Of a stretch of 64,000 nucleotides of DNA, positions 18,067 through 27,492 are shown one piece after another; position 1 is the stretch's first letter; the number at the start of each line of letters is the position of its first letter. The position numbers and the translations under genes are program-made. The DNA comes from Cytobacillus kochii (GTDB taxonomy: Bacteria; Bacillota; Bacilli; Bacillales; Cytobacillaceae): assembly GCF_020171845.1 (NCBI RefSeq), contig NZ_JAIVAM010000019.1:21584-85583 (forward strand), in the 5' to 3' direction. Under the pieces are notes generated by a model. The model saw only the letters and a program-made list of their open reading frames with translations, did not search any database and was not told the origin of the DNA.

Positions 18067-18978
18067 TTATGGACATAATGAGCGGAAGTCTGCAGGTGCC
18101 GGACAAGTGATCTCCTGTTTTTCTTTTGTGAAGGGGTGCTGCCATTCAAGTTTATAAGCATGTAATGCTTGTCTAGTTAGCAGGTTCTTTCCTCCATATA
18201 AATGATCACCAACGAGTGGATGTCCGATATGACTTAAATGGACACGAATTTGATGGGTTCTGCCTGTATCGAGTTGACAAGTAATGAGTGAAATATTTTT
18301 TTTGCTATCATAAGCTTGGACGTCATAGGTCGTTTTGGCATATTGCCCTGTAGTTGAGACTCTCCGCTTATTGGAATGATGGCGATCCTTTCCGATAGGG
18401 AGTTCAATACTATCATGTTTATTTTTTAGTTGGCCATGGACGAGAGCCATATACGTGCGCTTGATAGATCTTTGTGCAAGTTCTGTATCAAGGATAGCAC
18501 CTGCTAAAGAATGTTTAGCAAACAGTATCACTCCAGATGTCTCCTTATCTAATCGGTGAATATGTCGAATGTAAGTAGATTCACCCTGAAGTTGCATATA
18601 ATATTTGGCTGCATCTAAAAGGGTATTTTTTTGAACTAAGGTGTGTGGGTGTGTTTCCATCCCAGCAGGTTTGTTAAAAATGATTAAATGATCATCCTCG
18701 TACCTAACATCTACATCTGTATAGAAACCATCATTCTCAAGCGTTTCTACCTGAGGGTCCGTTAAAAGTTTGAATTGTAACCGATCTCCTTGGATTAGTG
18801 GCTTTTCCCATACAATAGGGTTGTTATTCTTTTTTACGCATCCCTCCATGCGCATTTGATGGGTCAGCTTTTTAGGGGCGCCCCAAATCTCTCTAAACAA
18901 TTGCGTTGCAGATTGACCAGCCCATTTTTTTGGAATGGTTAATTCAAACCATTCTCCTTTTTTACTTACTGTTACCAT
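18067..18978 (-). CDS. yhcT: RluA-family pseudouridine synthase (YhcT-like)
   Basis: A 303-residue enzyme that isomerises specific uridines in RNA, probably 23S rRNA or tRNA. The catalytic motif HRLDKETSGVILFAK holds the nucleophilic aspartate, and the later RTHQIRVH and HPLVGDHLYGG blocks are intact. The N-terminal 85 residues form a degenerate S4-like segment, as in YhcT. The start ATG follows AAGGAAGGAAG. The neighbouring divergent gene is yhcU-like, the same pairing as in B. subtilis, which supports the name. The target base cannot be told from sequence. Confidence 0.88.
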   Translation of the reverse strand: MVTVSKKGEWFELTIPKKWAGQSATQLFREIWGAPKKLTHQMRMEGCVKKNNNPIVWEKPLIQGDRLQFKLLTDPQVETLENDGFYTDVDVRYEDDHLIIFNKPAGMETHPHTLVQKNTLLDAAKYYMQLQGESTYIRHIHRLDKETSGVILFAKHSLAGAILDTELAQRSIKRTYMALVHGQLKNKHDSIELPIGKDRHHSNKRRVSTTGQYAKTTYDVQAYDSKKNISLITCQLDTGRTHQIRVHLSHIGHPLVGDHLYGGKNLLTRQALHAYKLEWQHPFTKEKQEITCPAPADFRSLCP

Positions 18979-19190
18979 TATTTACTTCCTTCCTTTTAAG
19001 CATATCATATAGTGTTTATTCATATAGATGAAAGTGTATTTAACAAGGATTATTCAAGTTCTCTTGTAGAAAACGATATTTGCATCAATAGTATATAAAA
19101 TCATGGTGATAATTACCACCGAGAGGCAAAAGTAGTTTATGCTATTCTATTGGTAATCATGAAGTATTAGTGAACAAAGGTGGGTTACTT

Positions 19191-19562
19191 GTGAAAGTAG
19201 TTTTTGCGGCAACAACAGAACAAGAGGAGCAAATTGAAGCATTGGTCGATAAAATGTTTCATCATGTTTTACCTCATTATTTTTCAGAAAAAGAATTACA
19301 GACATTTGGTGACATGAATATTTTAAAGCCGACAGAGAAGTGTATGGAAACTTTAGGAGATGCTTACTCGGTATTGGCTAGTTTACAAACTTTAATGCAC
19401 CTCCTTGAAGATGCAGGGCTGAAGAAAGAACATTGTGAGTTATTTAAAAGAAATACTGAGATTTTAAATCGTTTTGATATCTCTTTTCCATTTTCCTTTC
19501 ATCATTTCCTTCCTGAACAAACGAAAGAGCCAATAAATATAGACCAAGCTTACTTACAGTAA
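19191..19562 (+). CDS. yhcU: YhcU-like protein of unknown function
   Basis: A 123-residue soluble protein, YhcU/DUF5365-like. It has no signal peptide or membrane segment and is mostly helical. I place the start at GTG 19191 (MKVVFAATTEQ), because AAAGGTGGG lies seven bases upstream and this gives the YhcU-type N-terminus; an upstream in-frame ATG lacks a ribosome site. The function is unknown. The context next to yhcT is conserved with B. subtilis. Confidence 0.72.
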   Translation: MKVVFAATTEQEEQIEALVDKMFHHVLPHYFSEKELQTFGDMNILKPTEKCMETLGDAYSVLASLQTLMHLLEDAGLKKEHCELFKRNTEILNRFDISFPFSFHHFLPEQTKEPINIDQAYLQ

Positions 19563-19584
19563 GAATCATTTAAAAGGGAAGTAC

Positions 19585-19627
19585 AAAAAACGACCAAATT
19601 TATTTATGAACATTTGGTCGTTTTTTT
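19585..19627. terminator. Bidirectional terminator
   Basis: AAAACGACCAAAT pairs with ATTTGGTCGTTTT, with A6 on the left and T7 on the right, between yhcU and the converging thioredoxin-like gene. Confidence 0.92.
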
Positions 19628-19639
19628 ATTTATCCGTTT

Positions 19640-20113
19640 TTATTCTGTTACGTTTTCTTCAAACCAATCTTGAAATACAGCTTCTTCTTGGTATCCTGTA
19701 ATACGAGCTACTTCTTTTCCATCTTCATAATGCACAATAGTTGGTGTTTCTGAAATACCAAAGTCATTCCAACCTTGATCGAATTCTAGTAAGTTGTATT
19801 GTAATAAGTCAACGCCCATATCATCAGATAAAGGAGCAACAATTGGAGTTGTTCTTTGGCAGTGAGGGCATGTTGGGCTAAAAAAGTATACCGTAGCTTC
19901 GCCGCTTTCACTTAATTGACTCTCTAAATCCTCTGGTAACACAATATTGCTATAATTAGGATCATCTAACTGATCAATCGTTTCTTGCTCTAAATCAGTT
20001 GTTCCATAAGGGTTGTCCCCTGAAACTTTTTGATCGTTCTGCATTTTTGTTAACAGTGCAACTCCGCCAAAAAGAATAATAATGACTGCTAAGAATATGA
20101 TGATTTTTTTCAT
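19640..20113 (-). CDS. Membrane-anchored thioredoxin-like thiol oxidoreductase
   Basis: A 157-residue protein with an N-terminal membrane anchor (IIIFLAVIIILFGGVALL, residues 4-21), an acidic linker and a thioredoxin fold with the active site FFSPTCPHCQR and the cis-proline segment ETPTIVHYEDGKEV. CPHC is the dithiol motif of DsbA-type and related oxidases, but at this length it is a plain thioredoxin domain without the helical insert of BdbD. It acts outside the membrane. Its ATG overlaps the stop of the upstream bdbC-like gene (ATGA), so the two are coupled and probably exchange electrons. The start is chosen because GGGGAG lies eight bases before it. Confidence 0.85.
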   Translation of the reverse strand: MKKIIIFLAVIIILFGGVALLTKMQNDQKVSGDNPYGTTDLEQETIDQLDDPNYSNIVLPEDLESQLSESGEATVYFFSPTCPHCQRTTPIVAPLSDDMGVDLLQYNLLEFDQGWNDFGISETPTIVHYEDGKEVARITGYQEEAVFQDWFEENVTE

Positions 20114-20556
20114 TTGGTCTTCTCCCCCTTTGTTTTTTTCCATATCATGACACTACAAATAAAAATAATAATAAATGCAACCAATGCTAGAAATGGAATA
20201 GTGATAAAGCCAAACCAGTTAATATACTGTCCCGTACAAGGAACTCTGCCACATGCTGGAGCACTTTCAGTTAAAAAAGAAAGCTTTTGAATACCGTAAT
20301 GGTAAATAGAGATGAGTCCTCCAATTCCAGATAAGATCATAGTATAAAAGCTGATTCGAAAGTCTTTTTTAACTACTGCTATGCCTAAAATGGCAATTAG
20401 AGGATACATAAGAATTCTTTGGTACCAGCATAATTCACATGGCTCATACTGTCTAATTTCGGAAAAATATAAACTGCCGAAAACAGCAATGACTGAGGCA
20501 GCCCATGCTGTAAACAGAATACTTTCCCTAGTATCCTTCTTTTCTGTTGGTTTCAT
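20110..20556 (-). CDS. bdbC: Disulphide oxidoreductase BdbC (DsbB-like)
   Basis: A 148-residue membrane protein with four predicted helices that passes electrons from a thiol oxidase to quinone. Both cysteine pairs are present: CELC after the first helix (YEPCELCWYQRILMYP) and the pair in SAPACGRVPC in the second external loop. The start is the ATG of MKPTEKKD, with AGGGAG upstream; the longer frame has no ribosome site. It is coupled by a four-base overlap to the thioredoxin-like gene, which replaces the BdbD partner usual in B. subtilis. Confidence 0.9.
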   Translation of the reverse strand: MKPTEKKDTRESILFTAWAASVIAVFGSLYFSEIRQYEPCELCWYQRILMYPLIAILGIAVVKKDFRISFYTMILSGIGGLISIYHYGIQKLSFLTESAPACGRVPCTGQYINWFGFITIPFLALVAFIIIFICSVMIWKKTKGEKTK

Positions 20557-20781
20557 AACGTTCTCCCTTTTTTCATATTTATAGGCGAAATGAAAAATAT
20601 GTATACTAACGTATTTTAACAAATTATACGTCTCTTTAACGTAAAAATAAACGATGCTTGAGAAAATTCTATAAAAAGTCATAAAATCAACACAAATCAA
20701 GCATAGTTATGTGTTGACAAACGAATCTATAGGGAGAACATTTGACCAAGATTAGAAAAGGGTAAATAGGGGTATAAGAGT

Positions 20782-20795
20782 AACAAACGTTTGTT
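20782..20795. promoter_or_regulatory. Perfect palindrome upstream of yhcX
   Basis: AACAAACGTTTGTT, 14 bp, 25 bases before the yhcX ATG. It is placed like a repressor operator. A sigma-B-like pair, ATTTGA then GGGTAA at 14 bases, lies upstream but is weak. No cognate regulator is evident nearby. Confidence 0.45.
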
Positions 20796-20819
20796 TCAAT
20801 GAAAATAAGGGGAGTATTT

Positions 20820-22364
20820 ATGAGAAAATTAGATTTAAGCAAATTTGAGAAAAAAATGATTATTAGAAACATGAGAGAAGAAGATATCGATAAAATTATT
20901 GCGCTACAAGAGGTATGTTTTCCAGGAATGGATCCATGGAAAAGAGATCACCTTGAAAGCCATTTAAATATATTTTCGGAAGGACAATTTGTAGCAGAGT
21001 ATGATGGTGAAATCATTGGTTCTTGTTCCAGTTTAATTATTAATTTTGATGAATATGATGATCGCCATACTTGGGCTGATGTCACTGATGACGGTTATAT
21101 AACTAACCATAATGATGATGGCTACAATCTGTATGGTATTGAAGTAATGGTTCATCCTGAATATCGTAGAATGAAGATTGGTCACCGTCTATACGAGCAA
21201 AGAAAGGAGCTAGCTCGGGAGTTAAATCTCAAGAGTATTATTATTGGAGGGCGAATCCCTAATTATCATAAGCATGCAAAAGAGATGAGTCCGAGAGAAT
21301 ATGTTAATGAAGTATCCCTTCATAAAATATATGACCCTGTACTATCCTTTCAATTATTAAATGGTTTTACACTAATGAGGATAAATCCTAATTACTTGCC
21401 AGATGATAGGCAATCCAATAAATACGCAACGTTAATGGAATGGAATAATGTTGATTATAAATCAACAACGAAAAGATTTTATAAAACAAGTTATCCAGTT
21501 AGAATTTGTGTTGTACAATATATGATGCGTCAAATTCAATCGTTCGAAGACTTCGCCAGTCAAGTCGAGTATTTCACAGATGTTGCCTCAGATGCAGAAG
21601 CGGACTTCGCAGTTTTTCCAGAGATATTTACGACGCAATTAATGTCATTTCTGGACGAGAAAGTACCGAGTCTTGCTATAAGGAAGCTTACTGAGTATAC
21701 AGAAGAGTATATTCAATTATTCACTGATTTAGCAGTTAGGTATAACATAAATATTATAGGTGGATCTCATTTTGTAAAAGAGGATGAGGATAAAATTTAT
21801 AATATAGCCTATTTATTTAGACGTGATGGTACGATTGAAAAGCAATATAAACTCCATATTACTCCTAATGAAAGAAAATGGTGGGGGATATCCCCTGGTG
21901 ACGCTGTCCGCGTTTTTGATACGGATTGTGGAAAAATTGCGATTCAAATTTGTTATGATATTGAATTCCCAGAATTAGCGCGAATTGCGACTGATATGGG
22001 AGCAAAAATTATATTCGTTCCTTTTTGTACAGAGGACAGAGAAGGTTATTTACGTGTTCGATACTGTGCACAAGCTCGGGCCATTGAAAATCAAATTTAT
22101 ACAGCAATATCAGGTACAGTCGGGAATTTACCACAAACAGAAAATATGGATATACAGTATGCACAATCAGCGATTTTTTCACCTTCAGATTTCGAGTTTG
22201 CTAAGGATGGAATTGTCGGGGAGACGAATGCAAATATTGAAATGGTGCAAATTGGTGATGTAGACTTAGAGGTATTAAGAAGGAAAAGACAAGACGGTAC
22301 AGTAAGACATTTGAAAGATAGAAGGCATGATATTTATCAAATTCAATATCGTAATCATAAATAA
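20820..22364 (+). CDS. yhcX: GNAT acetyltransferase fused to nitrilase-family amidohydrolase (YhcX)
   Basis: A 514-residue two-domain protein, the same architecture and length as B. subtilis YhcX (513 aa). Residues 1-205 form a GNAT domain (MIIRNMREEDIDKIIALQ, acetyl-CoA loop VHPEYRRMKIGHRLYEQR). Residues 225-510 form a carbon-nitrogen hydrolase with the Glu-Lys-Cys triad visible in FPEIF, QYKLHITPNE and IQICYDIEFPE. The product and substrate are unknown; the fusion suggests a cycle of N-acylation and amide hydrolysis on the same amine. The start is the ATG at 20820, preceded by AAGGGGAG. It is monocistronic with a strong terminator. Confidence 0.92.
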   Translation: MRKLDLSKFEKKMIIRNMREEDIDKIIALQEVCFPGMDPWKRDHLESHLNIFSEGQFVAEYDGEIIGSCSSLIINFDEYDDRHTWADVTDDGYITNHNDDGYNLYGIEVMVHPEYRRMKIGHRLYEQRKELARELNLKSIIIGGRIPNYHKHAKEMSPREYVNEVSLHKIYDPVLSFQLLNGFTLMRINPNYLPDDRQSNKYATLMEWNNVDYKSTTKRFYKTSYPVRICVVQYMMRQIQSFEDFASQVEYFTDVASDAEADFAVFPEIFTTQLMSFLDEKVPSLAIRKLTEYTEEYIQLFTDLAVRYNINIIGGSHFVKEDEDKIYNIAYLFRRDGTIEKQYKLHITPNERKWWGISPGDAVRVFDTDCGKIAIQICYDIEFPELARIATDMGAKIIFVPFCTEDREGYLRVRYCAQARAIENQIYTAISGTVGNLPQTENMDIQYAQSAIFSPSDFEFAKDGIVGETNANIEMVQIGDVDLEVLRRKRQDGTVRHLKDRRHDIYQIQYRNHK

Positions 22365-22385
22365 ATTCTATAGACAGCTATCCTG

Positions 22386-22417
22386 CACGAACAAATTTAT
22401 TTGTTCGTGTTCTTTTT
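22386..22417 (+). terminator. Intrinsic terminator after yhcX
   Basis: Perfect stem CACGAACAAAT / ATTTGTTCGTG followed by TTCTTTTT. Confidence 0.9.
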
Positions 22418-22488
22418 GGGAAATGATGAATGTGGACTCTTAGGGATATATCCTATAAAGAAATTGAAATAGAAACTGCAGTAATTGA

Positions 22489-22517
22489 TTGAAAATTTTA
22501 TAAAAATCCACTATTTT
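22489..22517 (+). promoter_or_regulatory. Likely sigma-A promoter of pgcA
   Basis: TTGAAA, 17 bases, TATTTT, about 75 bases before the pgcA start. Confidence 0.5.
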
Positions 22518-22594
22518 TAATAAGAGAGAATAGCTTACAAAATGGATTAATTTAGTCGATAATGGAAAGAGGTATTTAACTAGGGGGGAAAACG

Positions 22595-24331
22595 ATGGAT
22601 TGGAAAAGCAATGTAGATAGATGGAATACATATTCGCAATTGACTACTGAAATGAAAGAAGAATTAATTCAATTAAATGACAATGAAAACCACTTAGAAG
22701 ATGCATTTTATAAAGACCTCGAGTTCGGAACAGGTGGGATGAGAGGAGAGATTGGTGTAGGCACAAATAGAATGAATATTTATACCGTTAGAAAAGCTTC
22801 TTACGGTTTAGCCAAATACATAATTGAAAAGGGACAGGAAGCAAAAGCAAGAGGTGTAGTGATTGCCCATGATTCAAGACATATGTCACCAGAATTTGCT
22901 TTAGAAGCGGCAAAAACGCTTGCTTCAAATGATATTCAAACATATATCTTCGATGAGTTAAGACCCACACCTGAACTTTCGTTTGCTGTAAGATATTTGC
23001 ATGCATATGCTGGTATTGTCATTACGGCTAGTCATAATCCAAAAGAATACAATGGTTTCAAAGTATATGGGCCGGATGGAGCACAATTGATACCAGAAGA
23101 TGCCGATACAGTTATAGCAAAAGTAAATCAAATTGAAAACGAGTTACTTATTGAAGTAGAAGAAGAAGCACTGTTAAGAGAGAGAGAACTGATTGTTACG
23201 ATTGGCTCATCTATTGATCGTGCTTATGTTCAAAAGTTACAGACAATTTCAGAAGACCGTTCTATAGGTGAAAAAACGGATCTTTCTATCGTATTTTCTC
23301 CATTACATGGCACGGGCAATAAACCGGTTAGAGAAGGGCTTGCAAGCTTGAATTATAAGCATGTTCATATTGTAGAGGAACAAGAAAAACCTGATGGTGA
23401 TTTTCCTACAGTAGACAGCCCTAATCCTGAAGAAAGGTCTGCATTTACGTTGGCTATAAAAAAAGGGGTAGAGGTAGATGCGGATTTACTTATTGCTACT
23501 GACCCTGATGCGGATAGATTAGGAATAGCAGTTAAAAATGATAAGAATGAGTATGAGCTTCTGACAGGCAATCAGACAGGTGCTCTAATTCTTTACTACA
23601 TGCTAACACAAAAGAAGGATAAAGATAGCATTCCGTCAAATGGAATTGTCCTGAAAACAATTGTAACTTCAGAGCTAGGAAGAGAAATTGCAGCTTCGTT
23701 TGATTTAACTACAAAAGATGTACTTACAGGCTTTAAATTTATTGCTGAGAAAATAAAAGAATATGAAACAACAGGTGAGTATAAATTCCTTTTTGGTTAT
23801 GAAGAAAGCTATGGTTATTTGATTGGTGATTTTGCTAGAGATAAGGATGCTGTTCAAGCTGCACTACTAATTGCTGAAGCAGCTGCTTTTTATAAAGAAA
23901 AGGGCCAAACACTATATGATGTATTAATGATGATTTATGCAAAGTATGGTTATTTCCGTGAAGGATTAAAGTCGATAACTTTAAAAGGCAAAGCAGGTAC
24001 AGAAACAATTGCAAACATACTCTCCACGTTTAGAAATACATCTTCAATTGATATAGAAGGTCTTAGTCATATCGCGACAGAAGATTATTTAACAAGTATT
24101 CGCACAGAAAATGGTCGTCGTTCGGCTATTCATCTTCCGAAATCTAATGTATTAAAGTACTTCTTCGCTGATGGTACTTGGATTTGTTTACGCCCATCAG
24201 GAACGGAACCAAAAATTAAGTTTTATTTTGGTGTTAAAAGCGAATCATTAAGCTTGAGTCAAGAAAAGCTTGACCATGTTCAAGTGGAACTAATGAAGAA
24301 AGTGGAACAGTTGATACAAGAGGAATTGTAA
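22595..24331 (+). CDS. pgcA: Alpha-phosphoglucomutase
   Basis: Interconverts glucose 6-phosphate and glucose 1-phosphate, feeding UDP-glucose for teichoic acid glucosylation and glycolipid anchors. The 578-residue protein is close in length to B. subtilis PgcA (581 aa). The phosphoserine loop is [15 protein letters not shown] (S146), the metal loop is TDPDADRLG, the sugar-binding loop is FGYEESYGY, and the phosphate-binding loop is [14 protein letters not shown]. The start ATG follows AGGGGGGAA. The position after yhcX and before yhcYZ matches the B. subtilis yhxB neighbourhood. Confidence 0.94.
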   Translation: MDWKSNVDRWNTYSQLTTEMKEELIQLNDNENHLEDAFYKDLEFGTGGMRGEIGVGTNRMNIYTVRKASYGLAKYIIEKGQEAKARGVVIAHDSRHMSPEFALEAAKTLASNDIQTYIFDELRPTPELSFAVRYLHAYAGIVITASHNPKEYNGFKVYGPDGAQLIPEDADTVIAKVNQIENELLIEVEEEALLRERELIVTIGSSIDRAYVQKLQTISEDRSIGEKTDLSIVFSPLHGTGNKPVREGLASLNYKHVHIVEEQEKPDGDFPTVDSPNPEERSAFTLAIKKGVEVDADLLIATDPDADRLGIAVKNDKNEYELLTGNQTGALILYYMLTQKKDKDSIPSNGIVLKTIVTSELGREIAASFDLTTKDVLTGFKFIAEKIKEYETTGEYKFLFGYEESYGYLIGDFARDKDAVQAALLIAEAAAFYKEKGQTLYDVLMMIYAKYGYFREGLKSITLKGKAGTETIANILSTFRNTSSIDIEGLSHIATEDYLTSIRTENGRRSAIHLPKSNVLKYFFADGTWICLRPSGTEPKIKFYFGVKSESLSLSQEKLDHVQVELMKKVEQLIQEEL

Positions 24332-24679
24332 AACTAAAAAATTCGAACATCATTCAAATCTTAAAGGATGAGAATATGTTCGATTTTTTTATTCAAGTAA
24401 TGGCCTTGTTAACCCCTCATTAGCCCTAGGGTAAATAAAAGTAAAGGACATTAAAGAGATCATTGTAGTAAAGATTTGTTTTAGCACTAGCTGATTGGAA
24501 TCCAAGGAAAGTGGATTTGCGTGTCGTGGATAATTGCTGAACATTCACTAATTTCAGTTAGAAGTAGTATCAAATAAGCTTCATATATACGACCATAGGC
24601 TGAGAAAATCTCATCGTTGTGAATGAAGATCATTACATAAATACTCGTTATAATAGTCATAAAGTGAGGGTTAAAGAGA
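24332..24679. other. Interval between pgcA and yhcY
   Basis: It holds the pgcA terminator (24341-24390). The remaining roughly 290 bases show no gene. A TATAAT at 24649-24654 may be the -10 of yhcY, but no good -35 is seen. A TGAG/CTCA hairpin precedes it. Confidence 0.5.
24341..24390 (+). terminator. Intrinsic terminator after pgcA
   Basis: TCGAACAT pairs with ATGTTCGA around an AT-rich loop, followed by T7. Confidence 0.82.
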
Positions 24680-25798
24680 ATGGCGGATCAACAAATTCGT
24701 GAAGCAGTCATACTTAAGGAAATAGCGGAATTACTTAATGAAGGAAGCGAAATGAAAGAAACATTGTCTGCTGTATTAGAAAGATTGCTACAAGTCACTC
24801 AATTACAAACAGGCTGGCTTTTTTTAATCAAAAAGCATGAACCAACGCTAATCGCACATCATCAATTGCCACAAGCATTAACAACGAATCAGTTAGCTCC
24901 GATGTGTTCGAAAGAATGCTGGTGTGTAAACCGTTACAATAACGGTGAATTAAATCGTGCGAGTAATATTATCAATTGTAAAAGAATTGAAGAGGCAAAA
25001 AAGAATGGATATGCTGACATTGAAGGTTTAACCCACCATGCAACAGTTCCCCTTCGCTTTGGTGAAGAAATGTTCGGCATTTTAAATGTAGGAGCTCCGA
25101 ATAAAATTCATTTCTCAGAAAGGGAACTTTCTTTATTAGAATCTGTTGCTTTTCAAATAGGGTCGACATTGAAAAGAATGGCATTAACTGCGAGGGAACG
25201 AGAAATGGCACTTATTGAGGAAAGAAATCGTCTTGCACAGGAATTGCATGACTCTGTCAATCAGTTGTTATTTTCGGTTAGTTTAACGGCTCGAGGAGGA
25301 AGGGAAATAACAAAATCTAAAACTGTTCAAGAAACATTTACTTATATACAAGAGCTTTCCCAACAAGCCCTTCATGAAATGCGTGATCTGATCTGGCAGT
25401 TAAAACCAAAAAGTCTAGAAAACGGGTTGCTCACATCATTAAAAGAATACAGTGAAATGCTTGGGCTTCAGTTACATTGTCATGTTAATACATTAACAAA
25501 TATTTCTCCACAAACAGAAGAAACTTTATGGAGGATAGCTCAAGAGGCAATGATGAATTGTAAGAAGCATTCTGGTCAGGATAAGATTGATATTGCAATT
25601 GATTTCAACCAGGATAAACAGATAATACAGATGAGTATAACTGATCATGGTGTAGGTTTTAATTACAGTCCATCTGTATTCTTACCTTCTCATGGATTGA
25701 GAAATATGCGTCAACGAGCTGAACGACGGAATGGTACCTTGGATGTATCTACTAGTGAAGGGAAGGGAACGAAAATCATTATACGCCTGTTCAATTAA
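24680..25798 (+). CDS. yhcY: GAF-domain sensor histidine kinase (YhcY / AirS-like)
   Basis: A 372-residue cytoplasmic sensor kinase with no membrane segments. Residues 10-165 form a GAF domain. The HisKA_3 dimerisation domain carries the phospho-acceptor H190 in AQELHDSVNQLLFS, and the ATPase domain has DHGVGFN and HGLRNMRQRAE. The GAF domain has four clustered cysteines, C76, C80, C82 (CSKECWC) and C100. The Staphylococcus aureus homologue AirS (YhcS) is reported to hold a redox-active 2Fe-2S cluster in its GAF domain, so redox or oxygen sensing is a reasonable inference. It is followed after 16 bases by its response regulator. Confidence 0.88.
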   Translation: MADQQIREAVILKEIAELLNEGSEMKETLSAVLERLLQVTQLQTGWLFLIKKHEPTLIAHHQLPQALTTNQLAPMCSKECWCVNRYNNGELNRASNIINCKRIEEAKKNGYADIEGLTHHATVPLRFGEEMFGILNVGAPNKIHFSERELSLLESVAFQIGSTLKRMALTAREREMALIEERNRLAQELHDSVNQLLFSVSLTARGGREITKSKTVQETFTYIQELSQQALHEMRDLIWQLKPKSLENGLLTSLKEYSEMLGLQLHCHVNTLTNISPQTEETLWRIAQEAMMNCKKHSGQDKIDIAIDFNQDKQIIQMSITDHGVGFNYSPSVFLPSHGLRNMRQRAERRNGTLDVSTSEGKGTKIIIRLFN

Positions 25799-25814
25799 GA
25801 GGAGGGTCTAACGG

Positions 25815-26447
25815 GTGAATGTATTAATTATTGACGATCATCATGTTGTAAGAAAAGGGCTTATCTTTTTTTTGAATACACAAAAGGATATCCATATTGT
25901 TGGTGAAGGAAGTACTGGAGAGGAAGCAATAAAATTAACAGAACAATGTATGCCAGATCTTATTTTAATGGATCTTGATATGCCTGATATGAATGGAATC
26001 GAAGCAACTAAAGCAATTAGGAAGAAATTTCCCCAAGTAAAAATACTCATACTGACAAGTTATTCAGATCAAAGCCATTGTATCCCTGCAATAGCAGCCG
26101 GTGCATCAGGTTATCAACTTAAGGATGTTGAACCAGATGAGCTTGTAAAAACGATGAATGAAATAATGGATGGGGAAAATTATATTCATCCTAAAGCGAC
26201 AACTCATTTAATGTCAAAATTCTCACATGAAAATGAGGATATACATTTATGGCATGAACTTACAAAAAGAGAAAAAGAAGTATTATCCGAAATGGGAAAA
26301 GGTAAATCCAATAAAGAAATAGCGGCTGAATTATTTATTACAGAGAAAACGGTAAAAACACATGTGTCTCATATATTATCTAAGTTAGACGTCGATGACC
26401 GCACGCAAGCGGCCATTTTTGCAGTGAAAAATAACTTTGTCATGTAA
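25815..26447 (+). CDS. yhcZ: NarL-family response regulator (YhcZ / AirR-like)
   Basis: A 210-residue regulator. The receiver domain (1-120) has the acidic pair DD at 7-8, the phospho-acceptor D53 in LILMDLDMPDMNG, and the switch residues T and K (ILTSY, QLKDV). The C-terminal LuxR-type helix-turn-helix reads LTKREKEVLSEMGKGKSNKEIAAELF in parts, followed by TVKTHVSHILSKL. The start is GTG at 25815, behind GAGGAGGG. It is cotranscribed with the kinase and ends at a bidirectional terminator. Confidence 0.92.
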   Translation: MNVLIIDDHHVVRKGLIFFLNTQKDIHIVGEGSTGEEAIKLTEQCMPDLILMDLDMPDMNGIEATKAIRKKFPQVKILILTSYSDQSHCIPAIAAGASGYQLKDVEPDELVKTMNEIMDGENYIHPKATTHLMSKFSHENEDIHLWHELTKREKEVLSEMGKGKSNKEIAAELFITEKTVKTHVSHILSKLDVDDRTQAAIFAVKNNFVM

Positions 26448-26450
26448 AAG

Positions 26451-26480
26451 AAGAGCACTATAAATAGATAGTGCTCTTAC
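26451..26480. terminator. Likely bidirectional terminator
   Basis: Perfect stem AAGAGCACTAT / ATAGTGCTCTT with a 6-base loop between the converging yhcZ and yhdB-like genes. The T-tract is weak on both sides. Confidence 0.7.
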
Positions 26481-26495
26481 ATTATTGGTGGAATT

Positions 26496-26747
26496 CTACA
26501 TAAAATAGGGTGAAGCTGTTTTCATTTCTTCTTCCGATAATTGATTGGCGTGATCAATATAACGTAGAAGTGTATATAGATGCTGTTCGATAATCGTGTA
26601 ATCTTTTTCAAAATTGTACGCATGTAGAAAATGCTCGATTTTTTTTGCTAAAAATTGATCACTTGTTCTAACCATAAGAATGAGTAAATTATCCCATTCG
26701 GAACGGTGAGTATAATATAACGCACGGTCATAATCCACTTTATTCAT
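26496..26747 (-). CDS. yhdB: YhdB-like small protein
   Basis: An 83-residue helical protein (DYDRALYYTHRSEWDNLLILM, then FLHAYNFEKDY) that resembles B. subtilis YhdB and lies at the same place, between yhcZ and yhdC. The function is unknown. I start at the ATG of MNKVDYD, nine bases after GGAGG; an ATG two codons earlier is also possible. It has no signal peptide. Confidence 0.72.
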   Translation of the reverse strand: MNKVDYDRALYYTHRSEWDNLLILMVRTSDQFLAKKIEHFLHAYNFEKDYTIIEQHLYTLLRYIDHANQLSEEEMKTASPYFM

Positions 26748-26945
26748 TTTCATTCTCCTCCCTTGGGAGTTAAGAATAGTTTGAGCCATAATGAATTATT
26801 TTTTCAACCAAAAATTTGGTCAACCTGTTATTTCACGTTTATCAAGTTTTACCTGTATAAAAATAAATTCTTTCATTGATACATAATCGAGTTGCAATTT
26901 GAAAAAGATAGAAGTAGTTATTTTAGATAAACGGGGGTTTATTGT

Positions 26946-27290
26946 ATGAAAAAGCTACTTTTATTGTTACTTACTGTAGTATGTTTAAACTACATTCAGG
27001 CACCGGTATTTGCCGACGTACATACACATGGAGAACATAAAGAAAAAGTCGATTATAAAAAATACGGCAGAATTGCAACAGCGGTTGTGAAGGAAGATTA
27101 CCCAGAAGAAGAAGTTGTTGATTATCAGTATGCTGGAAGACGGATGATTTCAGAAAATGAAGTCATTGATACTTTTATATTTCAAGTAAAAGAGGATGGA
27201 AAAGATTTGACTGTGCTTGTTAAAGTAACTCATCGACTAGACGATAGTAAATTCTTAAATTTAACGGTTGAAGAGCAGGAGCGAAAGTGA
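26946..27290 (+). CDS. yhdC: Secreted DUF3889 protein (YhdC-like)
   Basis: A 114-residue exported protein. Residues 1-24 form a clear signal peptide (MKKLLLLLLTVVCLNYIQ, cleavage near VFA-DV). The mature part has a histidine-rich start (HTHGEHK), the motif YGRIATAVVKEDYPEEEVVDYQY and a beta-rich end typical of DUF3889. The role is unknown. It keeps the B. subtilis order yhdB-yhdC-(spoVR). Confidence 0.75.
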   Translation: MKKLLLLLLTVVCLNYIQAPVFADVHTHGEHKEKVDYKKYGRIATAVVKEDYPEEEVVDYQYAGRRMISENEVIDTFIFQVKEDGKDLTVLVKVTHRLDDSKFLNLTVEEQERK

Positions 27291-27342
27291 AAAGAATGTA
27301 GTAAACTCCTATCGACTTCTTTTAGAAAAAAATAATTATTTC

Positions 27343-27377
27343 ACAAAGGATGCTCATTTTAAGGGCATCCTTTGTTT
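27343..27377 (+). terminator. Intrinsic terminator after yhdC
   Basis: Stem ACAAAGGATGC / GCATCCTTTGT, then TTGT. The T-tract is short. Confidence 0.75.
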
Positions 27378-27492
27378 GTCTAAATAAGGATTAAATAGAT
27401 CACTAAAAGTCTTGTTTGAAGACTGAAGTATACTCATCATTCTCTTTTTTCTATCATAGATTATGTTAAAGGTGAAGATAGGGAGTGAGAGA

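Noticed and set aside
27378..27492. Sigma-E promoter before spoVR
   Set aside because: A CATAGATT sequence is present, but no -35 element lies at the right distance, so it is not reported as a feature.
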